DNA from: Nitrososphaeraceae archaeon
Lineage (GTDB): Archaea > Thermoproteota > Nitrososphaeria > Nitrososphaerales > Nitrososphaeraceae
Direction: 5' to 3'
Assembly: GCA_025449515.1 (NCBI GenBank)
Contig: JANWJI010000166.1
Coordinates: 1-5,307 of the forward strand
Length of the DNA: 5,307 bases
Below, piece after piece: positions 1 through 5,307 of this stretch (the first letter of the stretch is position 1; each line of letters begins with the position of its first letter). Under the pieces are notes generated by a model. That model saw nothing but the letters and a program-made list of their open reading frames with translations, was not told the origin of the DNA and ran no database searches. The position numbers and the translations under genes were made by a program.

Positions 1-76
1 CGGACCTTGGTTACACGGCTTTCCATATGCGTCGAATGCAACACTGTCTTCTCGTTTAGTATCACGTGGTTGTTTC

Positions 77-688
77 TTAGCCTTTTTTCAACTGCAATTG
101 GTTTCTGGATTTTTTTATCTGTGATTCAATTTGTTTCATCGTTTGTGATTGTGTATCTATTAGATTTCGTACCTGTTTCTGTAGAGGTTCGAGGATAAGC
201 TTTTCCACTATTTTTTTATCTCCTTGGTCAGGATACAATAAGGTGTCGAAAATATCCGATCTTCTTTTTGATTTATGACTATATTCATATTGTTTATCTT
301 CAGTTACTGAGACGTCTTTTTGGTGTTTGAGAGATGTTACTTTTACATTTGTACGTTTCTGTTCCTCAAAATTCTTTTTCTTAAATCTGAACCACTCTCC
401 AATGTCGGCATGATCATCTTTAATAAGACCCATCCCTATTCCTGCCACGATTGCAGCAGCTGCAGTAGGAACAGATGTTGCTCTCAAGATCAACGAAGAT
501 AATGCTAATACTGCACCAATTTCACCGTGATGCAATCTCCTGTTTAGAACATGAACCTTACTAGGTTGAGAGGTATTATCCCTTGAATTTCTGCAATTCC
601 AATAGGACGTTAGAAGTTCAGCACCAATAAAGCCCATAGTCAATCCGCCTCTAATACCCAAGGTACACAATAGTCCATATAATACCAT
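77..688 (-). CDS. Membrane protein of unknown function with HHG...DD signature
   Basis: I do not recognise a named family. The 203-aa product starts with a hydrophobic stretch (about residues 1-29), then a polar linker. A second membrane region (about 56-90) begins just after the motif HHGEIG (53-58), is rich in Ala/Gly, and ends in GIGMGLIKDD (83-92) and EWF (98-100). A His-His-Gly before a membrane helix with an Asp pair after it suggests a conserved polar site at the membrane face, which is inference. The rest is strongly charged and probably cytoplasmic, with a likely amphipathic or coiled-coil helix at 158-200. The ATG at 688 lies about 24 bp from a TATA-like palindrome (706-717), which supports this start as a leaderless one; Met18 is an alternative. 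The stop follows an A6 run, and two other frames stay open to the window edge, so the natural C-terminus is uncertain. Confidence 0.6.
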   Translation of the reverse strand: MVLYGLLCTLGIRGGLTMGFIGAELLTSYWNCRNSRDNTSQPSKVHVLNRRLHHGEIGAVLALSSLILRATSVPTAAAAIVAGIGMGLIKDDHADIGEWFRFKKKNFEEQKRTNVKVTSLKHQKDVSVTEDKQYEYSHKSKRRSDIFDTLLYPDQGDKKIVEKLILEPLQKQVRNLIDTQSQTMKQIESQIKKSRNQLQLKKG

Positions 689-705
689 TAATAAATACTA
701 AAAGG

Positions 706-717
706 ATGTTATAACAT
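706..717 (-). promoter_or_regulatory. Palindromic TATA-like element before the 688 start
   Basis: ATGTTATAACAT is a perfect 12-bp palindrome. Its centre lies about 23-24 bp before the ATG at 688 on the minus strand, close to the spacing expected between an archaeal TATA box and the start of a leaderless mRNA. It may serve as the core promoter, and its symmetry could allow a dimeric regulator to bind over the TATA box. The role is inferred from position only. Confidence 0.4.
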
Positions 718-793
718 ATTAATGATACTGAAAATACATTATTATATCAACCGCCAAACTTGAGATTCCATCTCTCATAACATGTCAGGTTAG

Positions 794-828
794 GTTTTGC
801 ATATTGTAAGTCCAATATGGCTCAAAAC
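794..828. repeat. Bulged inverted repeat / potential hairpin
   Basis: GTTTTG (794-799) and CATATTG (800-806) face CAATATG (813-819) and CAAAAC (823-828). This gives a 13-bp potential stem with a 6-nt loop (taagtc) and a 3-nt bulge (gct, 820-822) on the 3' side. No T-run follows directly on either strand, so it does not look like a simple terminator. A protein-binding site or an RNA hairpin are both possible. On the plus strand the 3' arm contains the ATG of the micro-ORF at 817. Confidence 0.5.
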
Positions 829-924
829 TACATTTGTTTACTGATGTTACTGTATTTGATAATACTATTCTGTTTATATCATCTAACAAGTTTAGAGCGA
901 AACTATCTGCACTACTCGGAGTAG
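817..924 (+). CDS. Possible 35-aa single-pass membrane micro-protein
   Basis: An ATG at 817 opens a 35-codon frame ending at TAG (922-924). The product begins MAQNYICLLMLLYLIILF and continues to a short polar, charged tail (SLERNYLHYSE). That gives one membrane-spanning segment (about residues 4-22), the usual form of a small membrane protein. Against it: AT-rich non-coding DNA readily gives hydrophobic short ORFs, there is no clear TATA box 25-30 bp upstream, no ribosome binding site, and no homologue that I recognise. The start codon lies in the 3' arm of the 794-828 hairpin. It is listed as a candidate only. Confidence 0.2.
   Translation: MAQNYICLLMLLYLIILFCLYHLTSLERNYLHYSE
912..924. repeat. 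Short inverted repeat CTACTC-g-GAGTAG
   Basis: Six-bp arms around one base form a 13-bp near-palindrome about 136 bp before the PepSY start. It could be a binding site, but it also coincides with the end of the micro-ORF and could occur by chance. No second copy was noticed in the window. Confidence 0.3.
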
Positions 925-1027
925 GTATGTGATAAATAATATATCAGTAATGGGCAATTTTTTAACTGCGTTTTTCCAAAAGTTCATAAAACTATTACAA
1001 TACGTTCGTCGAATATATCAAATCATT

Positions 1028-1035
1028 TTTATAAT
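1028..1035 (+). promoter_or_regulatory. TATA box of the PepSY gene
   Basis: TTTATAAT is centred about 28 bp before the ATG at 1060. This is the usual archaeal TATA-to-start spacing when the mRNA has little or no leader, and no Shine-Dalgarno sequence is seen before the ATG. Confidence 0.5.
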
Positions 1036-1059
1036 TTTAGTCTGATATCACACCTAAGC

Positions 1060-1623
1060 ATGAAATCTATAATCATGAATATAATTGGTGCTTCAGTATT
1101 GGCAGCTACATTGATGCTCGGCGGCACGTTTGCCGTCACCAACATTCAGAAAGTAAATGCACAGATGGGTAGTGGTAATTTGACTGGAGGAGGTATGATC
1201 GGTATGATGGATGGTGGACCTAACATTACAGGTTCTATTAAATTATCTACGGTTATGGGAAATGCATTATCTTCACAGATAAAAATTGGTCTAAATCAAT
1301 CTGCTATGACTGCAGAAAAAGCTGTAGGTAACAATTCTCACGCAGTTGCGGCACACCTTGGAGTAGAAAATGGATATTTGGTATACACTGTATGGCTTGT
1401 TGATGGCAGTTATAACTTTCATAAGGTAATAGTGGATGCAGGAAATGGAAAGGTATTATCTAGTCAGCCTGTATCAAAAGGACAATCAATGATGATGCAT
1501 GGTATGATGATGATGGGAGGTGATATGATGCAGCATGGACCTGGTGGTATGATGCGTGGCAATGGTCCTCATAATATGATGAAGGGTGGACCTGGAATGA
1601 GTGCACCGTGGCATCAATGGTAA
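1060..1623 (+). CDS. Secreted PepSY-domain protein with Met/His-rich tail
   Basis: The 187-aa product starts with a signal peptide: Lys2, a hydrophobic core at about 8-26, and a likely cut after VNA (residues 32-34). A short Gly/Met-rich linker follows (36-53, including MIGMMDGG). Residues about 64-135 resemble a PepSY domain, with a predicted helix (SAMTAEKAV), a strand (GYLVYTVWLVDG) and the typical ending FHKVIVDAGNGKVL. PepSY domains act outside the membrane and are often linked to protease inhibition or binding. The tail (144-187) is packed with Met and His in three 12-residue units whose histidines fall at 147, 159 and 171. Such Met/His/Gly stretches commonly bind copper, so a periplasm-like metal-binding role is inferred, not shown. 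It stands alone, with its own TATA box and a T7 tract about 45 bp after the stop. Confidence 0.8.
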   Translation: MKSIIMNIIGASVLAATLMLGGTFAVTNIQKVNAQMGSGNLTGGGMIGMMDGGPNITGSIKLSTVMGNALSSQIKIGLNQSAMTAEKAVGNNSHAVAAHLGVENGYLVYTVWLVDGSYNFHKVIVDAGNGKVLSSQPVSKGQSMMMHGMMMMGGDMMQHGPGGMMRGNGPHNMMKGGPGMSAPWHQW

Positions 1624-2021
1624 TCGAGTAAAACGAGTCATAGGAACCAGTAACAAGAATCACTCATTTTTTTACAGTTTAATGGAAATATTAGCTAATG
1701 CTTGCACATATCGACAGTAACACTCGACTTAAACGAAACAAGTTAAGATTTTAGGATAACGAAATTACTCAAATGATGAGGATTAATAAATTTATCTTAT
1801 AATGGACAGTAAGAGAATTTGACAGCAGATTAGAATAGAATCTAATTCCGATCCACGAATTCCTAATATTGTATGTTGCATGTGATCTCATCCGATATTT
1901 CTATTCATTAATGTCATGAGCATTAAATTATAACAAATATGAATGAGTATGTATATCAGTTTCTAGGTAAGAAGATACTAGTCACTCACTCGATACATAT
2001 GATTATGGTTCTAAACCGAAC
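1624..2021. other. Intergenic region between convergent genes, no gene seen
   Basis: This 398-bp AT-rich gap lies between the converging PepSY gene and the broken dehydrogenase. Besides the T7 tract it contains only weak repeats: ATTAGA/TCTAAT arms near 1830-1850, and GGTTC/GAACC arms (2007-2011 and 2018-2022) that touch the dehydrogenase stop. A 40-codon minus frame (1769-1891) has no promoter or recognisable protein. No RNA gene was identified. Confidence 0.55.
1667..1673 (+). terminator. T7 tract after the PepSY gene
   Basis: A run of seven T lies about 45 bp past the PepSY stop codon, followed by more T-rich sequence. Archaeal RNA polymerase often terminates on such tracts without a hairpin, and no strong stem was seen before it. 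Confidence 0.4.
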
Positions 2022-3023
2022 CTAAATCTCTAACATAATTCTGCCGTTTCTTTCTTTATCAAACAAAGCTTGTATAGCTTTTTCTGCTTCATAGAGTTTG
2101 AATCGTTTCCATACTTTAATCTTAAGTTCTTTTGACATACTTATAAGATCTGAGTTCTCTTCTAGTTCCGCGACTTGAACCTATCAACTTTACTTGTCTT
2201 AGATATAATGATTGAATGTTTATCTTGATATCTGCGCCTGTTAGTCCTCCAAATGTCACTAATCTACCATTCGCACCAACAGACTCAAGGCTGCTGTCCC
2301 ATGTCTCAGATCCAACCGAATTTAGAACTACATCTGCCATCTTTCCTTGAGTAATTTCTTTTACTTCTTCTACTATTTTGTCATATTCATTGATAATATA
2401 ATCAGCACCAAAATCCTTTACCCACTCATCCTTAGAAACCGCTAAAACCTTTGCTCCCATTCTGTCAGCAAACTGAATGGCCATCATTCCTGTGTTTCCT
2501 GATGCTCCAAATACAACCAAGAATTCATTGAATTGTAGTGAAGCTTCCTTTAGTGCATGAAATGGCGTTAAAGTAGTTACAGGAAGACTTGCAGCTATTT
2601 CCCAGTCTATGTTATCTGGTATTCTAAGCACATTTCTTTGCGGTACTGCAATATATTCAGCAAATCCTCCATTAGTAATTGCACTATCTATCCCACCGTT
2701 GCTACATAACATATCAAGACCATTTAGACACATATCGCAGGTCGCATCAAATACCCTACTGTGAACAATTACTCTATCTCATTCATTTAAATCACCTTCA
2801 ACGTGGTTTCCCATACTTTCTACTCTTCCGTTTATTTCACAGCCCGGTATGTTGGTAATGGTCTAACGGGCACTGCACCAGAAATTACCATGTGATCTAT
2901 AGGATTCACACCACACAGCTTAACTTTTATAAGCACATCATGATCTGTTAACTTTGGTTCTTTTACATCCTGTTTTATCTCTAGATTTTCTAAGCCTGGT
3001 TTTTCGAATATGGCGGCTTTCAT
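2022..3023 (-). pseudogene. Zinc-type alcohol dehydrogenase / quinone oxidoreductase, broken
   Basis: The parent gene would encode a medium-chain NAD(P)-dependent oxidoreductase of about 334 aa. The pieces follow family order: MKAAIFEKPG start; CGVNPID, where quinone oxidoreductase-like members differ from the CGxCxxD of classical ADHs; IPGCEINGRVE; a cysteine cluster CDMCLNGLDMLC resembling the structural-zinc loop; GGFAEYIAVP; the Rossmann motif GASGNTG (about 2488-2508); and an end reading KVWKRF...RNGRIMLEI, stop at 2022-2024. Three lesions break it: a missing base near 2854-2855 (before NIPGCEI), an in-frame TGA at 2779-2781 where homologues usually have Gly (LNE-stop-DRVIVH), and a frameshift near 2151 (after RREL, before DLISMSKEL). 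The domain is otherwise well preserved, so decay looks recent. A TATA box suits the ATG at 3023. The exact substrate cannot be told. Confidence 0.88.
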
Positions 3024-3625
3024 CGATATAACGAATTTTCAGAGGTATATAATTATTTTTTATTAAATACTCAACAACAAATACATTGATGCAAAATACA
3101 TATGATATCATGCAACATTTTTCATGGCTAGGATTTAAGGCAAAGGTAGTATGAAGCAGATTTATTATTACCCCCATTACTATCCTGGGTTCACGACAAT
3201 GACAGATTATAAATTTGAGCGTTACTAACAAATGTGTTCATATGTGGGGATTTTGCCCTGGTACTCTTTTGCCAATTGAAAACAATTTGCAGTTATGAAG
3301 ATCACGTTGTAAGTGAATTTCTAGTTAACAGTAATGATCGAAACAAAGAAAAAGAATTGAAAAAGCTGTAATTGCATGAGTTACAAATTCACAGATGGAT
3401 TCTTAATTTTCCTCAATTGTCTTGGATAGTGGCTAGCCTTTCACACGAAATTTGCAATTGGATTTATAAGCATAGGGTTTCTAAGAGAGATCTATGTTGA
3501 ATTTAACCTCGTGGCACTGACTTCTACTGCATTCGACGATCTAAGCACTTCACATCCTGATTTACTGTTATTATATATTTGCAGACCGTTGTCGAGGATT
3601 TTTGCTATCTACAGACATACTTTTG
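3024..3625. other. Long intergenic region with possible gene remnants
   Basis: This 602-bp gap lies between the broken dehydrogenase and the DHFR-like gene. It holds the dehydrogenase TATA box and a 10-bp palindrome ATGATATCAT (3102-3111). No confident gene was found. Two stretches stay open longer than usual for AT-rich DNA: a plus frame from GTG 3234 to TGA 3500 interrupted only by TAA 3369-3371, and a minus frame at 3495-3608 continuing past one TAG to 3441. Neither gives a protein I recognise. They could be eroded gene fragments or chance. No tRNA-like fold was seen. Confidence 0.5.
3046..3055 (-). promoter_or_regulatory. TATA box of the dehydrogenase pseudogene
   Basis: On the minus strand TAATTATATA is centred about 27 bp before the ATG at 3023, with an A-rich stretch further upstream. 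The promoter appears intact even though the gene behind it is broken. Confidence 0.5.
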
Positions 3626-4198
3626 TCAGGTTCTCTTTGTCTCATAGTGAAGCATAACTATTCCGCAGTCAAACGCTATTGACTTAACCAGAGCAAATTT
3701 GTGAATCTCATTTGTGTAGTTGAATATAGTCATGCCACTTCCAATTGCAGCCGGATTGACGAACAAATGAAATTCGTCAATCAATCCTGCTTTAATCAAG
3801 GAAGAATCAAATGAGGCTCCGCCATAAACGATGATGTCCCTGCCATTTTCACTCTTTAGCTTGATGACTTCGTGTGTAAGGTCGCCTGTAGCGATAACCG
3901 TATTTACCCACTGGGAATTTTTTAGTGTTTTAGTAAAAACAACTTTTGGTGTTTCTATCATCTTTTTGGCAAACGCATAGAAAGGATCATTAGGTTTGGT
4001 CATCACATCTGACCAATATGAAACAAAGCCATCTGTCATTTTTCGTCCTAAACTAATAGTATCGACCGATTCAGTTAATTCAAATACATGTTTTTTGAGT
4101 TTGTCATCCCAGTTCCAAACCATCCAATCCATTTCACCGTTGGGTCCTGCAATATAGCCGTCTACGGAGATTTGTACCTGTAATTTTAATTTTCTCAA
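3626..4198 (-). CDS. RibD C-terminal / dihydrofolate reductase-like protein
   Basis: The 190-aa product matches the dihydrofolate reductase-like (RibD C-terminal domain) family in length and layout. It begins with a strand then VDGYIAGPNGEMDWM (12-26), has a conserved turn SLGRKMTDG (49-57), the stretch PKVVFTKTL (84-92), and near the C-terminus VYGGASFDSSLIKAGLIDEF (124-143), the Gly-Gly region that binds the NADPH phosphates in relatives, followed by NPAAIGSG. Members are cytoplasmic NADPH-dependent reductases, mostly of unknown substrate; this is not a classical FolA. The start is TTG at 4198, six bases after the stop of the VOC gene, so the two are very likely cotranscribed from the promoter near 4720. 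VOC and DHFR-like genes are often paired in bacteria, so transfer from bacteria is possible. The frame is intact over the full length, unlike its upstream partner. Confidence 0.82.
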   Translation of the reverse strand: MRKLKLQVQISVDGYIAGPNGEMDWMVWNWDDKLKKHVFELTESVDTISLGRKMTDGFVSYWSDVMTKPNDPFYAFAKKMIETPKVVFTKTLKNSQWVNTVIATGDLTHEVIKLKSENGRDIIVYGGASFDSSLIKAGLIDEFHLFVNPAAIGSGMTIFNYTNEIHKFALVKSIAFDCGIVMLHYETKRT

Positions 4199-4204
4199 GG
4201 TCTT

Positions 4205-4698
4205 TTAGCCCCCCGCGTACGCCTTCCTCAAGTCTTGTATATCGATTTTGTTCATTTGAAGCATTGCCTTTATAACGCTTTCCGATTTCTTTGCATCTTT
4301 ATTCTGCACCATTTCCCCCAAGACTGTGGGAACGATTTGCCACGAAATACCAAACTTGTCTTTTAACCAGCCGCACTGCTCTTTTTCTCCTCCTTCGGAC
4401 AGCTTTTCCCACAAGTCATCTCCTGTGTTTCGCAGCTCACGAGAAATGATATAGCAGGCGAGAATCTGAAAACAGGGCCTCCGTTTAAGGCCATAAATTG
4501 TTGTCCTTCAAGTTCAAACCTCACAATCATTACCGTTCCCTTTGGTCTTCCGGAAACCTCTGCAGCTGATTGTCCGTAATGAGTAATATCTGTGATTTTT
4601 GAGTTTCTGAAAACAGATGCATAAAATTTTACTGCTTCTTCTGCATTGTTGTCAAACCACAGATGAGGGGTGATCTTTTGCATAACGAACTTATTCAT
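4205..4698 (-). pseudogene. PhnB-like VOC family protein, frameshifted
   Basis: Two overlapping frames together give one VOC (glyoxalase/PhnB-like) protein of about 164 aa, the usual family length. The first part reads MQKITPHLWFDNNAEEAVKF with the family's first strand and helix, then RPKGTVMIVRFELEG, QFMALNGGP and FSPAISFLVSCETQ. The second, in another frame, reads DDLWEKLSEGGEKEQCGWL, DKFGISWQIVP and ends RKAYAGG. The break is at 4421-4422, where one base (or four, if the usual E-E-V-D was present) is missing. Translated as it stands, the first frame ends at 4363 and loses the C-terminal half-domain. I place the start at ATG 4698 because the TATA box is about 24 bp before it; ATG 4731 lies upstream of the TATA box, and ATG 4683 is a plausible internal alternative. 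The older family name '3-demethylubiquinone methyltransferase' is misleading; its true activity is unknown. Confidence 0.85.
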
Positions 4699-4715
4699 GA
4701 ATGCACTTATAACAA

Positions 4716-4727
4716 ATAATATAAAAG
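4716..4727 (-). promoter_or_regulatory. TATA box of the VOC/DHFR-like unit
   Basis: On the minus strand TTTTATATTATT is centred about 24 bp before ATG 4698, matching a leaderless archaeal start. It directly adjoins the 4732-4749 inverted repeat. Confidence 0.5.
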
Positions 4728-4731
4728 GCAT

Positions 4732-4749
4732 TACTCCCCAAGGGGAGTA
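4732..4749. promoter_or_regulatory. Inverted repeat between divergent promoters, probable operator
   Basis: TACTCCCC-aa-GGGGAGTA has perfect 8-bp arms around two bases, and its GC-rich core stands out in AT-rich surroundings. It lies between the minus TATA box of the VOC/DHFR-like unit (4716-4727) and the plus TATA box of the winged-helix gene (4748-4757), where the transcription factor B recognition element (BRE) of both promoters would be. A dimer bound here could affect both directions. The winged-helix product encoded next door is the natural candidate, which is inference from position. Confidence 0.6.
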
Positions 4750-4757
4750 TAATTAAT
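4748..4757 (+). promoter_or_regulatory. TATA box of the winged-helix gene
   Basis: TATAATTAAT is centred about 28 bp before TTG 4781, the spacing for a leaderless or nearly leaderless mRNA. Its first two bases are part of the inverted repeat, so a repressor bound there would block it. Confidence 0.5.
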
Positions 4758-4780
4758 TAGAAGTACTGAGTGACGAATAA

Positions 4781-5083
4781 TTGCCGAAATTGAAGCGAAA
4801 CAAGATGGAGATATATAATGACGTTCTCAGCGCAATAAATTTGGAATTAACTAATGGTGAGGCAAAGCCTTCCAGAGTGCAATCCCTTAGCAACCTCGCT
4901 TATGACAATCTCGTGAGATACCCTAATGAATTAGAAACGAAGACAATGATCCTGCAAAATCCGCTTCGGATAACCAAGAAAGGTCGGGATTACTTGCAAG
5001 ATTATGATCGGATCAAAGCATTTATGTCCGAAATGGGTCTAAAATACCTCTATACATCAGGGAATGAGATTTATGAAACCTGA
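4781..5083 (+). CDS. Winged-helix DNA-binding protein (wHTH_45-like)
   Basis: The 100-aa product has the layout of the small stand-alone winged-helix regulators abundant in thaumarchaea. It starts with a basic segment (KLKRNKMEIYNDVLSAI, 3-19). A helix-turn-helix follows at about 30-52 (KPSRVQSLSNLAYDNL, then NEL), then the wing (ILQNPLRITKKG, 57-68) and a closing helix (DYLQDYDRIKAFMSEMG). These proteins bind DNA in the cytoplasm, often next to the genes they control. The TTG start at 4781 is chosen because the basic KRNK segment is normally present and the TATA box fits; TTG 4790 and ATG 4805 are alternatives. Two residues look unusual for the family: Pro48 within the usual recognition-helix region, and Thr55 where Gly is common. 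It is divergent from the VOC unit and overlaps the MEDS fragment at its 3' end. Confidence 0.78.
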   Translation: MPKLKRNKMEIYNDVLSAINLELTNGEAKPSRVQSLSNLAYDNLVRYPNELETKTMILQNPLRITKKGRDYLQDYDRIKAFMSEMGLKYLYTSGNEIYET

Positions 5084-5198
5084 AAAGATGAGTTATCGAC
5101 CAATAAGGTTCGTTGATAGAATTGAAGGGAACACTCACATAGTCCTTCTGTACGACGACCAAAAGTATGCAGACCTTATCATATACCAATTAAGATAA
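5073..5198 (+). CDS. Truncated MEDS/DcmR-type sensory-domain fragment, 41 aa
   Basis: The frame from ATG 5073 reads MKPEKMSYRPIRFVDRIEGN then HIVLLYDDQKYADLII and stops after YQLR at TAA 5196-5198. The HIVLLYDDxxYAD stretch is the opening strand and helix of the MEDS (methanogen/methylotroph DcmR-like sensory) domain, which normally spans well over 100 residues, so only the N-terminal part is present. In-frame sequence after the stop does not resume a recognisable MEDS domain. The start overlaps the last 11 bases of the winged-helix gene, implying translational coupling; ATG 5088 is an alternative start. In full proteins the domain acts as a ligand or redox sensor in the cytoplasm, often beside DNA-binding or kinase modules. 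It may be a remnant of a sensor paired with the winged-helix protein, or a genuine small protein. The family call rests on about 20 residues. Confidence 0.55.
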   Translation: MKPEKMSYRPIRFVDRIEGNTHIVLLYDDQKYADLIIYQLR

Positions 5199-5307
5199 GT
5201 ATACTTACATATTATTGATGGAATTGTCATATTCCTCGTACAGGAAGAGCTATAGCTTTGTTCATTGATCTGCTTTCCTGAATGAGTCTTGACTCTTAGT
5301 AGAGGAG
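5199..5307. other. Sequence after the MEDS fragment, no gene seen
   Basis: The last 109 bases show no continued coding. A small inverted repeat GAGTC-tt-GACTC lies at 5284-5295 near the edge and is too short to interpret without the sequence beyond. Confidence 0.4.

Larger units (their letters stand above)
689..1059. other. Divergent intergenic region with two inverted repeats
   Basis: This 371-bp gap lies between the divergent membrane-protein gene and the PepSY gene. It holds the palindromic TATA candidate near 711, a bulged hairpin (794-828), a short hydrophobic micro-ORF (817-924), a small inverted repeat (912-924), T-rich tracts around 957-976, and the PepSY promoter near 1028-1035. No tRNA-like fold or larger gene was seen. 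Confidence 0.6.

Noticed and set aside
7..198. 63-codon plus frame with hydrophobic product
   Set aside because: It runs antisense to the charged C-terminal end of the minus-strand membrane protein; its hydrophobicity is a by-product of Lys/Glu/Gln-rich codons read backwards.
320..502. 60-codon plus frame
   Set aside because: It lies fully inside the minus gene 77-688 and has no promoter or recognisable motif.
1460..1663. 67-codon minus frame rich in His/Ser/Tyr
   Set aside because: It is the reverse reading of the repetitive atg/cat codons in the PepSY Met/His tail.
1769..1891. 40-codon minus frame in the convergent gap
   Set aside because: No TATA box at the expected distance, no recognisable protein, and a composition typical of AT-rich chance frames.
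2007..2022. GGTTC/GAACC inverted repeat at the dehydrogenase stop as a terminator
   Set aside because: The stem is only 5 bp and no T-run follows on the minus strand.
3176..3215. tRNA-like GGGTTCACG stretch
   Set aside because: No matching T-stem, anticodon arm or acceptor stem could be built around it on either strand.
2938..3231. 97-codon minus frame
   Set aside because: It overlaps the dehydrogenase N-terminus and its promoter in another frame, and the product shows no domain features.
4699..4731. Upstream ATG 4731 as the start of the VOC protein
   Set aside because: It lies upstream of the TATA box at 4716-4727, so a transcript from that promoter would not contain it; the extra residues are not family-like.

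Overview
The window looks like chromosome of an AT-rich thaumarchaeon (Nitrososphaerota, resembling the Nitrososphaera/Nitrosocosmicus side). The basis is the mix of protein types recognised by eye: a stand-alone archaeal winged-helix protein of the wHTH_45 kind, a MEDS/DcmR-type sensory fragment, and a secreted Met/His-rich PepSY protein. In addition, most genes have a TATA-like element about 24-29 bp before the start codon with no clear Shine-Dalgarno, which fits archaeal leaderless transcription. No rRNA, tRNA, CRISPR array or recognisable insertion sequence was seen.

Layout. Positions 77-688 (minus) encode an unrecognised membrane protein with an HHG...DD signature. Its reading may continue past the window edge in another frame. 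A 371-bp gap follows with two inverted repeats and a possible 35-aa membrane micro-ORF. Positions 1060-1623 (plus) encode an exported PepSY-domain protein with a Met/His-rich tail. After a 398-bp gap, 2022-3023 (minus) holds a zinc-type alcohol dehydrogenase/quinone oxidoreductase that is clearly broken: two frameshifts and one in-frame TGA. A 602-bp gap follows with no confident gene. Positions 3626-4698 (minus) hold a two-gene unit, a PhnB-like VOC protein (frameshifted) followed 6 bp later by a RibD-C/DHFR-like reductase that is intact. Divergent from it, 4781-5083 (plus) encodes a winged-helix regulator, overlapped at its end by a 41-codon MEDS-domain fragment.

How it fits together. The best regulatory signal is an 18-bp inverted repeat (4732-4749) lying exactly between the back-to-back TATA boxes of the VOC/DHFR-like unit and the winged-helix gene. 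It could let one factor, possibly the winged-helix protein itself, control both directions.

The other theme is decay. The dehydrogenase and VOC genes carry disabling lesions that do not sit in long homopolymers. The MEDS protein is only a short N-terminal piece, and the first gene may be frameshifted. Either this is a decaying accessory stretch or the assembly has local errors. I did not find a convincing wholly new system. All family calls are by eye, without database searches.
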